A stretch of DNA of 64,000 nt from Bradyrhizobium sp. CCGB12 (GCF_024199845.1 NZ_JANADO010000001.1:7936001-8000000), one strand, 5' to 3'. Counted from the first letter of the stretch, positions 26,011 through 35,994 are shown. Notes: generated by a model from the sequence alone, not told the origin. Translations and numbers: made by a program.

Positions 26011-26406
26011 ATGGCGGGTCATACGCGGCGCAAGAGCATTCACATCGGCGGCTTCAAGCACGCCAATCCCATTCCGAACGCCTGCCGCATCGGCAATCTC
26101 GTGATGTCGGGCGTGATCCTCGGCCGCGATCCCGCGACCAATGCGATGCCCGAGAGCCTCGACGCGCAATGCGCCAACATGTTCGCGCACATGAAGGCGA
26201 CGGTGGAGGCCGCCGGCGGCATCACCGACGACATCATCAAGATGACGGTATGGCTGAAGGACCGCACGCAGCGCGGTCCCGTCAATGTCGAGTGGCTGAA
26301 AATGTTTCCGGACGAGCATTCGCGCCCGGCGCGCCACGCGCTGCCGATGGACAACATGGACGGCGGCGCGCTGGTGCAGTGCGACTTCACCGCCGTGATC
26401 GACTGA
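26011..26406 (+). CDS. RidA/YjgF-family protein
   Basis: A 131-residue RidA-family protein. VMSGVILGRDPAT, NMFAHMKATVEAAGGITDDI and DEHSRPARHALP match the family, whose arginine binds the substrate carboxylate. GAGAGGGAG precedes the start. RidA proteins deaminate reactive enamines/imines; those inside catabolic operons often act on aminoacrylate- or aminomuconate-like intermediates. Its presence hints that the pathway substrate may contain nitrogen; that is inference. Confidence 0.88.
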   Translation: MAGHTRRKSIHIGGFKHANPIPNACRIGNLVMSGVILGRDPATNAMPESLDAQCANMFAHMKATVEAAGGITDDIIKMTVWLKDRTQRGPVNVEWLKMFPDEHSRPARHALPMDNMDGGALVQCDFTAVID

Positions 26407-26419
26407 AGGAGTTTTGCGC

Positions 26420-27295
26420 ATGCCGACCTATCTGCCGTTCGATCCCAATCCGCGCCGACCGATCAAGGCGGCGCCGCCGAACACGGTCGACAGCCAGTTT
26501 CACGTGCTCGGGCCCGTGGACAAATATCCGGAGCGTCCCGGCGCCGCCTATCGGATGCCGACCGCGACCTGGGAAGCCGCGCTGCGCATGCACAAGGCGC
26601 TCGGCATCGAGCGCGGCATCATCGTGCAGACCACGACCTATGGCGCGGACCATGCCGTGGTGCTCGACGGTCTCGCCGCGATGGGCCCGAACTATCGCGG
26701 CTGCGCCAACGCGCTGGTGTTCGCGGAGGCGAGCGATTCCTATCTTGCCAGGCTGCATGACGCTGGCGTGCGCGGCGCGCGCTTCAGTTTCCGCCAGGAG
26801 CTCGGCGCGGTGCTGTCGGATGCCGATTTTGCCCGCGCGATTGCGCGCATCCGCGAGCTCGGCTGGTACGTCAAGATCCAGCCGGAGAAAGATGGCATCG
26901 TCTCCAGCGTTGCCAAGTACGAGAATCTCGACGTGCCCGTGCTGATCGACCACATGGCGCGCCCGGCCCCCGAAGGCGGCAAGAACGATCCGAACCTGCG
27001 CAAGATGCTGGAGCTCCTCGGCAGGGGCAATTTCTGGGTGATGCTGTCGCTCGGCGAGAAGACCTCGAAGGCTGGCCCGCCCTACGACGACGTGATCCCG
27101 ATCGCGCGCGCCTACATCGAGGCAGCGGTCGACCGCTGCGTTTGGGCCAGCGACTGGCCGCATCCGGTCTCGGTGAAGCAGCCGCCGAACGATGCCGATC
27201 TGCTCGAACTGATGTACCGCTACGCGCCGGACCAGGCGGAGCTTGAAAAGATCCTGGTGCACAATCCGGCGAAGCTGTTCGGGTTTGTGGACTAG
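26420..27295 (+). CDS. Amidohydrolase, 2-pyrone-4,6-dicarboxylate hydrolase-like
   Basis: A 291-residue amidohydrolase-2 family protein. VDSQFHVLGPVDKYPERPGA near the N terminus, VLIDHMARPAPEGGKND and CVWASDWPHPV near the C terminus are the motifs shared with PDC lactonase LigI. It likely opens a lactone in an aromatic-acid route. ATG 26420 has AAGGAG 8 bases upstream; an upstream TTG at 26414 is in frame. Confidence 0.87.
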   Translation: MPTYLPFDPNPRRPIKAAPPNTVDSQFHVLGPVDKYPERPGAAYRMPTATWEAALRMHKALGIERGIIVQTTTYGADHAVVLDGLAAMGPNYRGCANALVFAEASDSYLARLHDAGVRGARFSFRQELGAVLSDADFARAIARIRELGWYVKIQPEKDGIVSSVAKYENLDVPVLIDHMARPAPEGGKNDPNLRKMLELLGRGNFWVMLSLGEKTSKAGPPYDDVIPIARAYIEAAVDRCVWASDWPHPVSVKQPPNDADLLELMYRYAPDQAELEKILVHNPAKLFGFVD

Positions 27296-27323
27296 CCGGG
27301 GCTTTCACGATCGGGGGTGTCGC

Positions 27324-29012
27324 ATGTTGATTGTCTCGGCAAGGCGAAGGCTGCATCGCCCGTTTTGGCTGAGTGCGGCGCTTGCATTCGTGGGGTGCGC
27401 CGTGTCCATCGCAACCGAGGCCGCGGGCAGCGACACCGTCTCGCCCGTGACCGCATGCGATCGGCTCCACCAGGAGGCCGCTCCGACGATGCGCGTGAGC
27501 GAGGCCCAGCCGCGTCCGGCGGCCGGAGGTCTGGCCGCTCATTGCGAAGTGATCGCTTATCTGGACGAGCGAACCGGCCCCGACGGTCAGAAGTTCGCGA
27601 TCGGCCTGCATCTCAGATTGCCGGACGCGTGGAATGGTCGCTTCGTATTCCAGGGGCAGGGGGGTACTGACGGCGTCCTCGGCAGCGGCGATGCGCAGCC
27701 CGGCGGCGGACAGCCAAGCGCGCTCAATCAGGGATACGCGACCGTCACGACGGATGCCGGGCACAGCAACGCGCCGGGTCTCCTCGGCGGCGCCAGCTTC
27801 GGTCTCGATCCGCAAGCGCGCATCGACTTCGGCTATCGCGCCGACGACGTCGTGACACGGCAGGCCAAGCAGTTTATCCAGGCCTATTACGGCCGCTTGC
27901 CCAGATACTCGTATTTCCTGGGCTGCTCCAACGGTGGGCGGCACGGCATGGCGATCACACAGCGCTTCCCGGAGCACTTCGATGGGGTGGCGGCCGGCGC
28001 ACCGGCCTTTCGAATGCCCGAGAAGGGTCTTGCAGGGGCCGCCTCGACGCAAGGCTTTGCGGCGATCGCACCGAAAGCCTCGGACGGCCGCCCTATCCTG
28101 GCGCAGGCCTTGTCTCAGGCGGATATGGAATTACTGTCCAGGGCGATCGTTCGGTCCTGCGATGAAGCCGATGGCCTTGCTGACGGCATCATCGACAATG
28201 TGCCCGCCTGTCGTTTTTCGCCGCGCGTGCTGCAGTGTACCGCCGAGAAGACGGCCAACTGCCTCTCTACTGCTCAGATTGCCGCTCTCGAAAACTATTT
28301 CGAGGGGCCAACCGGGTTAGAGGGTCGCCGGATCTATGCGCCATATCCCTATGATTCCGGAATTGCCACGGACGGATGGCGGCGCTGGATTCTCGGGACG
28401 GCGCCTGACAGCCGAGTCAACGCGTTCAACGTGTCCTTTGGCGCGACGCTGGCATATCTCTATATGACCCCTCCGCAGGCGCCGTTAGCGAATGAGGCGG
28501 AAGCCGTTTACGACTTCTACCGCACTGTGGATGTGACGGCCGCCCACGCGCGAATCTTCGGCACGAGCGCGGCGATGCCGGAATCGTCCGTGCAGACGAT
28601 CTCCGCGAACTCAGTCGATCTGTCCGGTTTCCGTCAGCGGCGGGGCAAGCTGCTGCTCTATCACGGCGTCAGCGATCCCACGTTTTCGGCGCTCGATACG
28701 CTGGACTGGTACAAACGGCTCACGGACGCGGCGGGCGGAGAGAAGGAGACGGCCGAATTTGCGCGGCTCTTCTTCGTGCCCGGCATGAATCACTGTTCGG
28801 GAGGTCCTTCCACTGACAGCTTTGACGTGCTGACCCCGCTGGTCGCTTGGGTCGAGCAGGGCCGCGCGCCGGAGCGCATCGAAGCTAGCGCGGGTGCGAA
28901 GACGCCCTGGCCCGGGCGCAGCCGGCCCCTGTGTCCTTATCCGCGCCAGGCTCGCTATCTCGGGCAGGGCAGCATCGAGAAGGCCGAGAGCTTCACCTGC
29001 GCGGCCCCATGA
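27324..29012 (+). CDS. Tannase/feruloyl-esterase-family hydrolase, exported
   Basis: A 562-residue protein of the tannase/feruloyl esterase family. The N terminus has an Arg-rich then hydrophobic signal sequence (PFWLSAALAFVGCAVSIATEA). The nucleophile is in LGCSNGGRHG at about residue 203; KLLLYHGVSDP carries the acid and PGMNHCSGG the histidine with the family's paired cysteine. It would hydrolyse ester-linked phenolic acids in the periplasm and feed the pathway genes upstream. It lies 28 bases after the amidohydrolase gene; its slightly lower GC could mean separate origin. Confidence 0.88.
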   Translation: MLIVSARRRLHRPFWLSAALAFVGCAVSIATEAAGSDTVSPVTACDRLHQEAAPTMRVSEAQPRPAAGGLAAHCEVIAYLDERTGPDGQKFAIGLHLRLPDAWNGRFVFQGQGGTDGVLGSGDAQPGGGQPSALNQGYATVTTDAGHSNAPGLLGGASFGLDPQARIDFGYRADDVVTRQAKQFIQAYYGRLPRYSYFLGCSNGGRHGMAITQRFPEHFDGVAAGAPAFRMPEKGLAGAASTQGFAAIAPKASDGRPILAQALSQADMELLSRAIVRSCDEADGLADGIIDNVPACRFSPRVLQCTAEKTANCLSTAQIAALENYFEGPTGLEGRRIYAPYPYDSGIATDGWRRWILGTAPDSRVNAFNVSFGATLAYLYMTPPQAPLANEAEAVYDFYRTVDVTAAHARIFGTSAAMPESSVQTISANSVDLSGFRQRRGKLLLYHGVSDPTFSALDTLDWYKRLTDAAGGEKETAEFARLFFVPGMNHCSGGPSTDSFDVLTPLVAWVEQGRAPERIEASAGAKTPWPGRSRPLCPYPRQARYLGQGSIEKAESFTCAAP

Positions 29013-29047
29013 ACGTCCGCCAACGTGACATTCACGATGCGCAATGA

Positions 29048-30055
<1,008 letters not shown>

Positions 30056-30218
30056 GTGGGTATACCGGCTGGAGGCGCGGGAGATTCAGACCGATACGTA
30101 GTGCCTGCTGTCAAAAATGCCAGCGCTGGAAACGCCAGGCAGCCGAGTATGGATTCCATCCGCAGTCCCGGATATAGCGGGACGTTCTGATCACCTGCCC
30201 GCTTGGAGCATCGCAAGG

Positions 30219-30902
30219 ATGACGTGTGCAAGTCCCGAGCTCATTATCTTTGACTCGGATGGGGTTCTGGTTGATAGCGAGGTCATTGCGCTGACCGTCC
30301 TTTCCCGAATTGCAGCGGAGGAAGGTGCGGCGATCAGCGTGGAGGAGGCCATATGCTCTTTCCGAGGGGTAAAGATGGCGGATTGCGTACGCGAAATCGA
30401 GCGTCGATTAGGCCGCGGCGTCCGCGACACTTTCGTCGCCGACGTACGACGAGCAACCGCTCGGGCTTTTGATGCCGAACTGAAGCCCGTCGAAGGAATT
30501 CATGCAGCGTTGGCTGAGATTACCGCTCCGGTTTGCGTGGCGTCCAACGGACCCATGTCGAAGCTCACGCATGCACTCGGGTTGACGAAACTGCTGGAGC
30601 GTTTCGAAGGACGCATCTTTAGCGCATACGAGGTTGGCTCGTGGAAGCCGGACCCCGGCCTGTTTCTGCATGCCGCTCAAACGTTGGGCGCGCACCCCTC
30701 ACGTTGCGTCGTTGTCGAGGATTCGTTGTCCGGAGTTCGCGCGGCAAAGGCCGCAGGAATGAGAGTCTTTGGCTTTACCGGGGGTGATCCGGGAGTTGAG
30801 CCGGAGCTCGCAGCCATTTGCGACGACGTCTTTCATCGAATGACGGATCTGCCGGCTTTGTTGGATGATTGCGCCGCTCCGAAAGGCAACGACGCTGTTT
30901 GA
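30219..30902 (+). CDS. HAD-family hydrolase, phosphoglycolate-phosphatase-like
   Basis: A 227-residue HAD subfamily IA protein. Motif I is IIFDSDGVLVDSE near residue 9, motif II is CVASNGPMSK, the lysine is in SWKPDPGLF and motif III is VVEDSLSGVRAAKAAGM. The start 30219 has CAAGGAT just upstream. Codon use is less GC-biased than in neighbouring genes. It likely dephosphorylates a sugar or small-acid phosphate; no operon partner indicates which. Confidence 0.88.
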   Translation: MTCASPELIIFDSDGVLVDSEVIALTVLSRIAAEEGAAISVEEAICSFRGVKMADCVREIERRLGRGVRDTFVADVRRATARAFDAELKPVEGIHAALAEITAPVCVASNGPMSKLTHALGLTKLLERFEGRIFSAYEVGSWKPDPGLFLHAAQTLGAHPSRCVVVEDSLSGVRAAKAAGMRVFGFTGGDPGVEPELAAICDDVFHRMTDLPALLDDCAAPKGNDAV

Positions 30903-31029
30903 GCGGCCTGCACCCTCCGTTCACAACAGTGTTATTGCGGCCTATGGCACCCTTCGTCTGAACTGGGCGTTTTGCGCCTGTTGTTGTACCCTTGGCGAAA
31001 CAGCTGCACGGCTGCCAGGAGGAACTGAC

Positions 31030-31533
31030 ATGACCACGGTCGTCTTCAACCGCAGGAGCCTGCTCGCCGCTGGCGGCTCCGTCCTCGCAACTGGGGTTTT
31101 GGCAACAGGAGTGTCCGGGCTGCTGTTGCCCGCCCGCGCCAGCGGCCTCGCACCGACCGAGTCGATGTCGGGCGGGGCGAATAATTACCGCAAGGGCGCG
31201 GCGATCATGGATCGGATCGGCAAGGGCGGCTTCTGGATGAGCGGCACCGTGCGCCGCGCCGGCGACGGAGCTCCGCTCGCCGGACAGCGCATCCAGATCT
31301 GGGCGCACACGGTCGAAGGCCAGGAGCACGAGCCCCAGAGTCATGGCGCCACGCTCACCGACAAGGACGGCAAGTTCCGGCTCGAGATGCCGCAGATCAT
31401 TCCGATCTTCGGCCAGCCGCATGGCCACCTCGCTTATGACAGCGGTGAATTCAAGACCGTCTTCCTGCGGCCGGTGATGCGGAGTGCAAAGGAAACCAGC
31501 CTCGAGGCGCACTTCGTGCTTCAGCCGGTCTGA
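31030..31533 (+). CDS. Tat-exported intradiol-dioxygenase-like protein lacking iron tyrosines
   Basis: A 167-residue protein. A twin-arginine signal (FNRRSLLAAGGSVLATG) is followed by a beta-sandwich resembling the catalytic core of intradiol dioxygenases: SGTVRRAGDGAPLAGQRIQI near residue 71, GATLTDKDGKFRLEMP near 106, then PHGHLAY at 130-136. The His-x-His pair (131, 133) of the iron site is kept, but neither ligand tyrosine is in place. AGGAGGA lies 6 bases before the ATG. The next gene encodes a ferric-reductase-like membrane protein 12 bases away. A redox or binding role on the periplasmic side is more likely than ring cleavage. Confidence 0.8.
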   Translation: MTTVVFNRRSLLAAGGSVLATGVLATGVSGLLLPARASGLAPTESMSGGANNYRKGAAIMDRIGKGGFWMSGTVRRAGDGAPLAGQRIQIWAHTVEGQEHEPQSHGATLTDKDGKFRLEMPQIIPIFGQPHGHLAYDSGEFKTVFLRPVMRSAKETSLEAHFVLQPV

Positions 31534-31545
31534 CCGGGCCTAGGG

Positions 31546-32184
31546 ATGACGGGGTGGAGATCGGCCCGGGCGTTGCTGATCTGGGGCGCCCTTGCGCTGG
31601 CCATTGGCGTGCCGGTCGCCGCCGCTGCGGCAAGCGAGCAGCTCGCATGGCGGGGCCCGGTCTACATCCTCGCCGGCTTCGCCGGAATCATTGCCCTCGG
31701 TCTCGTGCTCGTTCAGCCCCTGCTGATCGGCGGATATTTGCCGGGCCTGTCGGCCTATCGCGGCCGGCGGGCCCATCACTGGATCGGCGGCACGCTGGTC
31801 TTCGCGGTGGTGATTCACGTCGCCGGCCTCTGGATCACCAGTCCGCCCGATATGATCGATGCCCTGACCTTCTCGTCGCCGACGCCGTTCTCCCCCTTCG
31901 GCGTAACCGCCATGTGGGCCATCTTCATCGTTGCGCTTTTGGCTCTGCTGCGTCGGCGGTTGGGGCTGCGCCTGCGAACCTGGCGCATCGTCCATATTCC
32001 CCTCGCGATCGTCATCGTCGCAGGCAGCGTGGCCCATTGCCTCCTGATCGAGGGGACGATGGAGACAATCTCGAAGGCGGCATTGTGCGCACTCGTCCTC
32101 GCGGCAACCGTGAAGGCCATGATCGACCTGCAGGTGTGGCGCAAGCGAAGGGCGCTGCGCGGCGAAGACGTCGCGCGGCAGTGA
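31546..32184 (+). CDS. Ferric-reductase-like heme membrane protein
   Basis: A 212-residue protein with about six membrane helices. Histidines at 78 and 91 and at 150 and 164 lie 13 and 14 residues apart on two helices, the bis-heme spacing of the ferric reductase/NOX/MsrQ transmembrane domain. It lacks the cytoplasmic FAD/NAD domain, as MsrQ does. It follows the Tat-exported protein gene by 12 bases, so it probably passes electrons to that partner. Electron source and final substrate are unknown. Confidence 0.82.
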   Translation: MTGWRSARALLIWGALALAIGVPVAAAAASEQLAWRGPVYILAGFAGIIALGLVLVQPLLIGGYLPGLSAYRGRRAHHWIGGTLVFAVVIHVAGLWITSPPDMIDALTFSSPTPFSPFGVTAMWAIFIVALLALLRRRLGLRLRTWRIVHIPLAIVIVAGSVAHCLLIEGTMETISKAALCALVLAATVKAMIDLQVWRKRRALRGEDVARQ

Positions 32185-32284
32185 GCCTGAGAGACCGGGT
32201 CACATCCGAGCCTTTCCCGATCCCATCCTTTGTGGGCAGAATGACGAGCGCGAAGGATCGTCATCGGGCCGGGAGGCTCTCGAA

Positions 32285-33073
32285 ATGGCAGAGCAGACAA
32301 TTCACTTCGACGACGGCGCCGCCTACGAGCAGATGATGGGAGTTTGGAGCCGCTTCGCCGGCGAGATATTCCTCGATTGGCTGGCACCTCCCGCAGGCTT
32401 GCGGTGGATCGACATCGGTTGCGGCAACGGTGCGTTCACTGAACTGTTGGTCGAGCGATGCAGCCCCGTCGAGGTCCAGGGCATCGATCCCTCGGCAGAG
32501 CAGCTCGCTTTTGCGAGGACACGACCCGCGGCGCGCGTCGCACAGTTTCGGCAAGGCGACGCCATGGCGCTCCCTTTCGCCGACGGCAGCTTCGATGCGG
32601 CTGTGATGGCACTGGTTCTCGTGTTCGTTCCGGACCCCGCCAAGGGCATCAGCGAAATGGTGCGAGTCGTTGTCCCCGGCGGTGCAGTCGCGACCTACAT
32701 GTGGGACATGTTGGGGGGCGGCTTTCCGCTTGATCCGATCTACGACGAGATCAAGGCAATGGGCATTCCGGCAACCCGCCCACCACGAATGGACGCGTCT
32801 CGCATGGAAGCGTTGCGAGAGCTGTGGCTTGGGGCAGGTCTCGAGGACGTGCAAACGCGAGAGATTACAGTGCAACGGACTTTTTCGAGTTTCGACGACT
32901 TCTGGGCAACCAGTCTGAAGTCTCCCGCGCTTCGGCCTGCCGTCGCAGCGATGAAGCCTGGAGACGTCGAGATGCTCATCGCGCAGGTCCGCGCGCGCCT
33001 GCCGGCGGATGCCGATGGTCGCATCACCTACAGTGCGCGCGCACACGCGATAAGGGGGCGTCGGCCCAAATAG
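32285..33073 (+). CDS. Class I SAM-dependent methyltransferase
   Basis: A 262-residue methyltransferase of the Methyltransf_11/25 type. Motif I is WIDIGCGNGAFTE near residue 41, followed by VQGIDPSAEQLAFAR, GDAMALPFADGSFD and MALVLVFVPDP. GGGAGG lies 9 bases before the start. No neighbour indicates the substrate; the C-terminal region is typical of UbiE-like small-molecule methylases. Confidence 0.87.
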   Translation: MAEQTIHFDDGAAYEQMMGVWSRFAGEIFLDWLAPPAGLRWIDIGCGNGAFTELLVERCSPVEVQGIDPSAEQLAFARTRPAARVAQFRQGDAMALPFADGSFDAAVMALVLVFVPDPAKGISEMVRVVVPGGAVATYMWDMLGGGFPLDPIYDEIKAMGIPATRPPRMDASRMEALRELWLGAGLEDVQTREITVQRTFSSFDDFWATSLKSPALRPAVAAMKPGDVEMLIAQVRARLPADADGRITYSARAHAIRGRRPK

Positions 33074-33145
33074 CTTGCGGCGCGGAGGCTGGGCGTCGCC
33101 AGTGCTCTGCTTGCCGCAGATGGGAACGAGGCGTATTCTCGCGCG

Positions 33146-33622
33146 ATGGTTGTCAGTGCCCCTGACCTGAAAGCCTTCCTGCTTGCGACGCCGTTCTTCG
33201 GCGGCCTTTCGGATCCCAGTCTCGATCTCCTGATTTCGATGCTGGTCGAGTGCCGCTTTGATGCCGGCGCAACCGTTGTGGTCGAAGGCGAGCCGGGGCG
33301 CTCGATGTTCATCGTCAAATCCGGCCGGCTGGCGGTGAGCAAACGGGCGAGTTCGGGGAGCGTCGTCCCAATTTCCCGTCTGGAGCCCGGCGATTTCTTC
33401 GGCGAAATGACGCTGATCGAAATGCAAAATCGCTCCGCCACTGTTGTCGCGGAGGCGCCGACCGTGCTGTTCGAGCTGACGGCCGGAAATCTCTACGCCT
33501 GCTTCAAGGCCGACATCCACGCCTATGTGATCGTCCTGCAGAACATCAATCGCGAACTCTGTCGACGGCTGCGACGCGCCGACGATCGCTTTGCCGGACA
33601 TCAGGTAGGTGACGACAATTGA
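33146..33622 (+). CDS. Single-domain cyclic-nucleotide-binding protein
   Basis: A 158-residue protein made of one CNMP-binding domain. The beta-roll starts at FFGGLSDPSLDLL; the phosphate-binding cassette is DFFGEMTLIEMQNRSATV near residue 83, with the Glu and Arg that contact cAMP or cGMP. No DNA-binding helix-turn-helix or effector domain follows, only a C-terminal helix. It might bind a partner protein. A hairpin directly after the stop probably ends transcription. Confidence 0.85.
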   Translation: MVVSAPDLKAFLLATPFFGGLSDPSLDLLISMLVECRFDAGATVVVEGEPGRSMFIVKSGRLAVSKRASSGSVVPISRLEPGDFFGEMTLIEMQNRSATVVAEAPTVLFELTAGNLYACFKADIHAYVIVLQNINRELCRRLRRADDRFAGHQVGDDN

Positions 33623-33629
33623 TCGCGCG

Positions 33630-33663
33630 CAGGATGGGTAGAGCACTTGCGAAACCCATCCTG
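33630..33663. terminator. Hairpin CAGGATGGGT / ACCCATCCTG
   Basis: Perfect 10-bp arms with a 14-base loop lie 8 bases after the cyclic-nucleotide-binding gene and before a convergent gene. It also looks like a short copy of a dispersed repeat (GGATGGGTAGAGC...AAACCCATCC) seen in Bradyrhizobium. Confidence 0.6.
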
Positions 33664-33718
33664 CTTCGTCTTCGTAAGGCCTCGATGGCTCGTGCTTCGC
33701 CTCTTTCGCGTGGGATGT

Positions 33719-34213
33719 TCAGCCCACCGGTCCCGGGGTCCAATTGTCCCCTGCAAGCGGACTAACTCTCACATCAGGAATGACTCCAAGGTCCATGCTT
33801 GGATCGAAATGGCGCATCGTCCGCTCATTGAGGTCAATGATGCGGCCAGGCCTTAGTGGCCCCACGTCATTTATCTTGACGATGACCTTCTTGCCTACGG
33901 CCTCGACGAGGGCGTATTTCGGCCTCGCGCCAAATTGGACCCCACCAAATTTCCGACGCAAGCTCGTCTTGATGGCAGCCGTCCAGGCAGAGGGATCATA
34001 ACGCTCGCCGGAGGCTGTCTTCGGACCGCCCTCCTCCTTGCCGGGCTTGAACGGATTGTACGTGGACGCCTTGCCAACGATCGCATCGCCAGAGGCGGCA
34101 TCGACGATGGCACTTGAGTGATCCCCACGCGTTTCACTTCGAGCAACGGTAACAGAAACGGCAAGCGTAACCAGGGCGCCGCAAATTGCGGCGCTCGAGC
34201 GGAATAGCATCAT
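33719..34213 (-). CDS. RlpA-like double-psi beta-barrel protein
   Basis: A 164-residue exported protein. The signal peptide is MMLFRSSAAICGALVTLAVSVTVARS. The double-psi barrel carries VGKASTYNPF, the KTASGERYDPSAWTAAIK block and VIVKINDVGPLRPGRIIDL, with the acidic residue of the RlpA lytic transglycosylase site. There is no SPOR domain. It probably acts on peptidoglycan. The longer barrel-only form resembles rare-lipoprotein-A homologues, but the lipobox cysteine is missing. Confidence 0.87.
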   Translation of the reverse strand: MMLFRSSAAICGALVTLAVSVTVARSETRGDHSSAIVDAASGDAIVGKASTYNPFKPGKEEGGPKTASGERYDPSAWTAAIKTSLRRKFGGVQFGARPKYALVEAVGKKVIVKINDVGPLRPGRIIDLNERTMRHFDPSMDLGVIPDVRVSPLAGDNWTPGPVG

Positions 34214-34481
34214 AAGTCCTGTGATTTTTTAGATTGTCCGATTCCCGAACCGCAAACGTGGTCAAGCGAACGCAGAAGCGTTCATGAACTTGCGCCAATC
34301 TTTTTGCGGATTCGAGCCAACCCCTGGCTACGGAACCGTGGTGGGAACCGGAGTGGTCCTCACACAGTGTTTTGTGTTCTCACCGACTAAGACAGAGATT
34401 GCGTCAGCAGCATGACCCGATGGAACCCGGCGTGAGCGGCGCGTGTGATGTCGACCAAGGGACAAAAGCTGATGCGCTTGT

Positions 34482-34552
34482 GATGGAGCGAAGCGCAATC
34501 CGGGCCGGTTGTCTCCGCGGCGAACGATCCCGGATTATGCTTGCGCTCCATC
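34482..34552. repeat. Inverted repeat GATGGAGCGAAGCGCAATC family
   Basis: GATGGAGCGAAGCGCAATCC and the imperfect inverted partner GGATTATGCTTGCGCTCCATC face each other across about 25 bases, followed by CGGGCTACGCC. This is a known style of Bradyrhizobium repeat (from memory). The rest of 34214-34608 shows no gene. Confidence 0.65.
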
Positions 34553-34608
34553 CGGGCTACGCCACTGCGCGCCAATAGATGAAGTCGGATGAGAACGCTT
34601 AGTTGTTG

Positions 34609-34857
34609 TTACTCATCGAACAGCCAACGCCGCACAGGCCGCGGGAGGAGATAGATGCCACGCGTATCGATGAGGCGTGACCGGTCGGCAGGTGATCCAG
34701 TGCGCGCGTATACCCAGATGAAGATCGCCGATAAGACCAGCCAAAAACCCCAGACGCCGTATTGGAGTGCGCGGTTTCCAACTCCTAAAGCGGCGGCCAC
34801 TCCAATCAGAGCGAGGAACCCCAAAAAGATGATCCATGCTGTCGGACGGCGGCTCAT
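34609..34857 (-). CDS. Small two-helix membrane protein
   Basis: An 82-residue protein, MSRRPTAWIIFLGFLALIGV onward, with hydrophobic segments at about residues 8-23 and 32-48, then a basic soluble tail. GAGGT lies 6 bases upstream of the start at 34857. No family is recognised. It stands alone in a gene-poor region. Confidence 0.6.
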   Translation of the reverse strand: MSRRPTAWIIFLGFLALIGVAAALGVGNRALQYGVWGFWLVLSAIFIWVYARTGSPADRSRLIDTRGIYLLPRPVRRWLFDE

Positions 34858-35401
34858 CGAGCACCTCACATCGAGGGACCATACGCGACACGTCGAGTGC
34901 CTGGGTTCAAAGGTCCGTGTTGGGTCAAGTGCCGTCATCTCTGCGCCGATTTGACCCGTCGGGCAAAACACCCACCTCCCGCAAAATCCCGTCAATCCCT
35001 TATCGCAAAAATATTCCACTTTACCGAAATTCGGAATTGCGGCATTCTTCCCGCATCCTGGCCCCGGGGAGAGGGACGATCGTACGTCGTAACGAAACGT
35101 GGGTCGGGGGGCGGTGGACGCGGCAGCGTCGGGCAGGCGTGGTGGACCAGGGCGAGATGAACCTCGTGAGGTCGTGGCCAGTGTGCAGACGGACGACTCC
35201 GAAGTCCGGTGGAGCTACTCAAGCGAAGCCGGATGAGCTGCGTACGGCGAAAACGTGTGGTCCTGACCGTCGTTGCTACGGTCAAGCCTCGCGGAGATGC
35301 TTTTGGCTCGACCGGGTCTTTAGGCATCGTCAATTCGCGAGGCGACGGAGGCCAGAAGGAACTCGGCTCCGGGGAGAGCGCGCATAAGCCGTCAACCCAT
35401 C
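34858..35401. other. Gene-poor region, probable start of a long dispersed repeat
   Basis: No protein is recognised. From about 35080 the sequence (GTGGGTCGGGGGGCGGTGGA, GTCCGGTGGAGCTACTC, CTCGGCTCCGGGGAGAGCGC) looks like a degenerate copy of a long multicopy Bradyrhizobium intergenic repeat that is often mis-annotated as small genes. The identification is from memory. Confidence 0.4.
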
Positions 35402-35517
35402 GCGCAGGGAAGGCCGGGTGTTTTCCGGCCCACCTGTTGTCCGCCTGTGCATTTGCGTGTGCAAATTCTTGGCGCAGCGGACCATGGGTGCCAGCCGGCA
35501 CCCGGCCTTCCCTGCGC
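35402..35517. repeat. Long palindromic repeat with perfect 19-bp arms
   Basis: GCGCAGGGAAGGCCGGGTG at 35402-35420 and its exact inverse at 35499-35517 enclose a GC-rich centre. The arms are followed by CCTCTTCACGGAAGAGGGG, another hairpin. It lies just downstream of tRNA-Thr (minus strand) and may end its transcript. Confidence 0.8.
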
Positions 35518-35599
35518 CCTCTTCACGGAAGAGGGGCACGGAAACAAGCAAAACTCGGGTGCATCGAGCCGCGAGAACACTGAGTCATGTGTGGGACAC

Positions 35600-35674
<75 letters not shown>

Positions 35675-35994
35675 AAATGCTGGCACAGAATCGGGCCGCC
35701 ACTGGGCCCGCCAAGCGGGCGATGGATGCCACAAGCCCCCCTCATGTGCAAGCTTGCCGGCTCCGCCAAATCGAGAAAATCGGCCTCCGTCACCCGGCAG
35801 AGATGGTCTTCGTGCCCCGAAATGACCGATTTCGGACGATTTTGGTGCCAGTTGTGTCCCCGACCATCTGGCCAGTTGGCCGTGCTGCCGGATTCGGCCC
35901 ATTTTGAAGTTCGCACGATCGGATCGCGCGAGGCCTCTTGAGATGTCGTATTCCTTGGGCATGCTGGCACCCCCTTTCCTGACGAGCCCGAACG
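35675..35994. other. Spacer upstream of tRNA-Thr, no gene seen
   Basis: Short open frames exist on the minus strand but none resembles a protein. The segment should hold the tRNA-Thr promoter close to 35675; no -35/-10 is clear. Confidence 0.4.

Noticed and set aside
35209..35583. Small open frames around 35.2-35.6 kb that look like annotated hypothetical proteins in rhizobia
   Set aside because: They lie in a palindromic repeat; such frames recur because the repeat recurs, not because they code.
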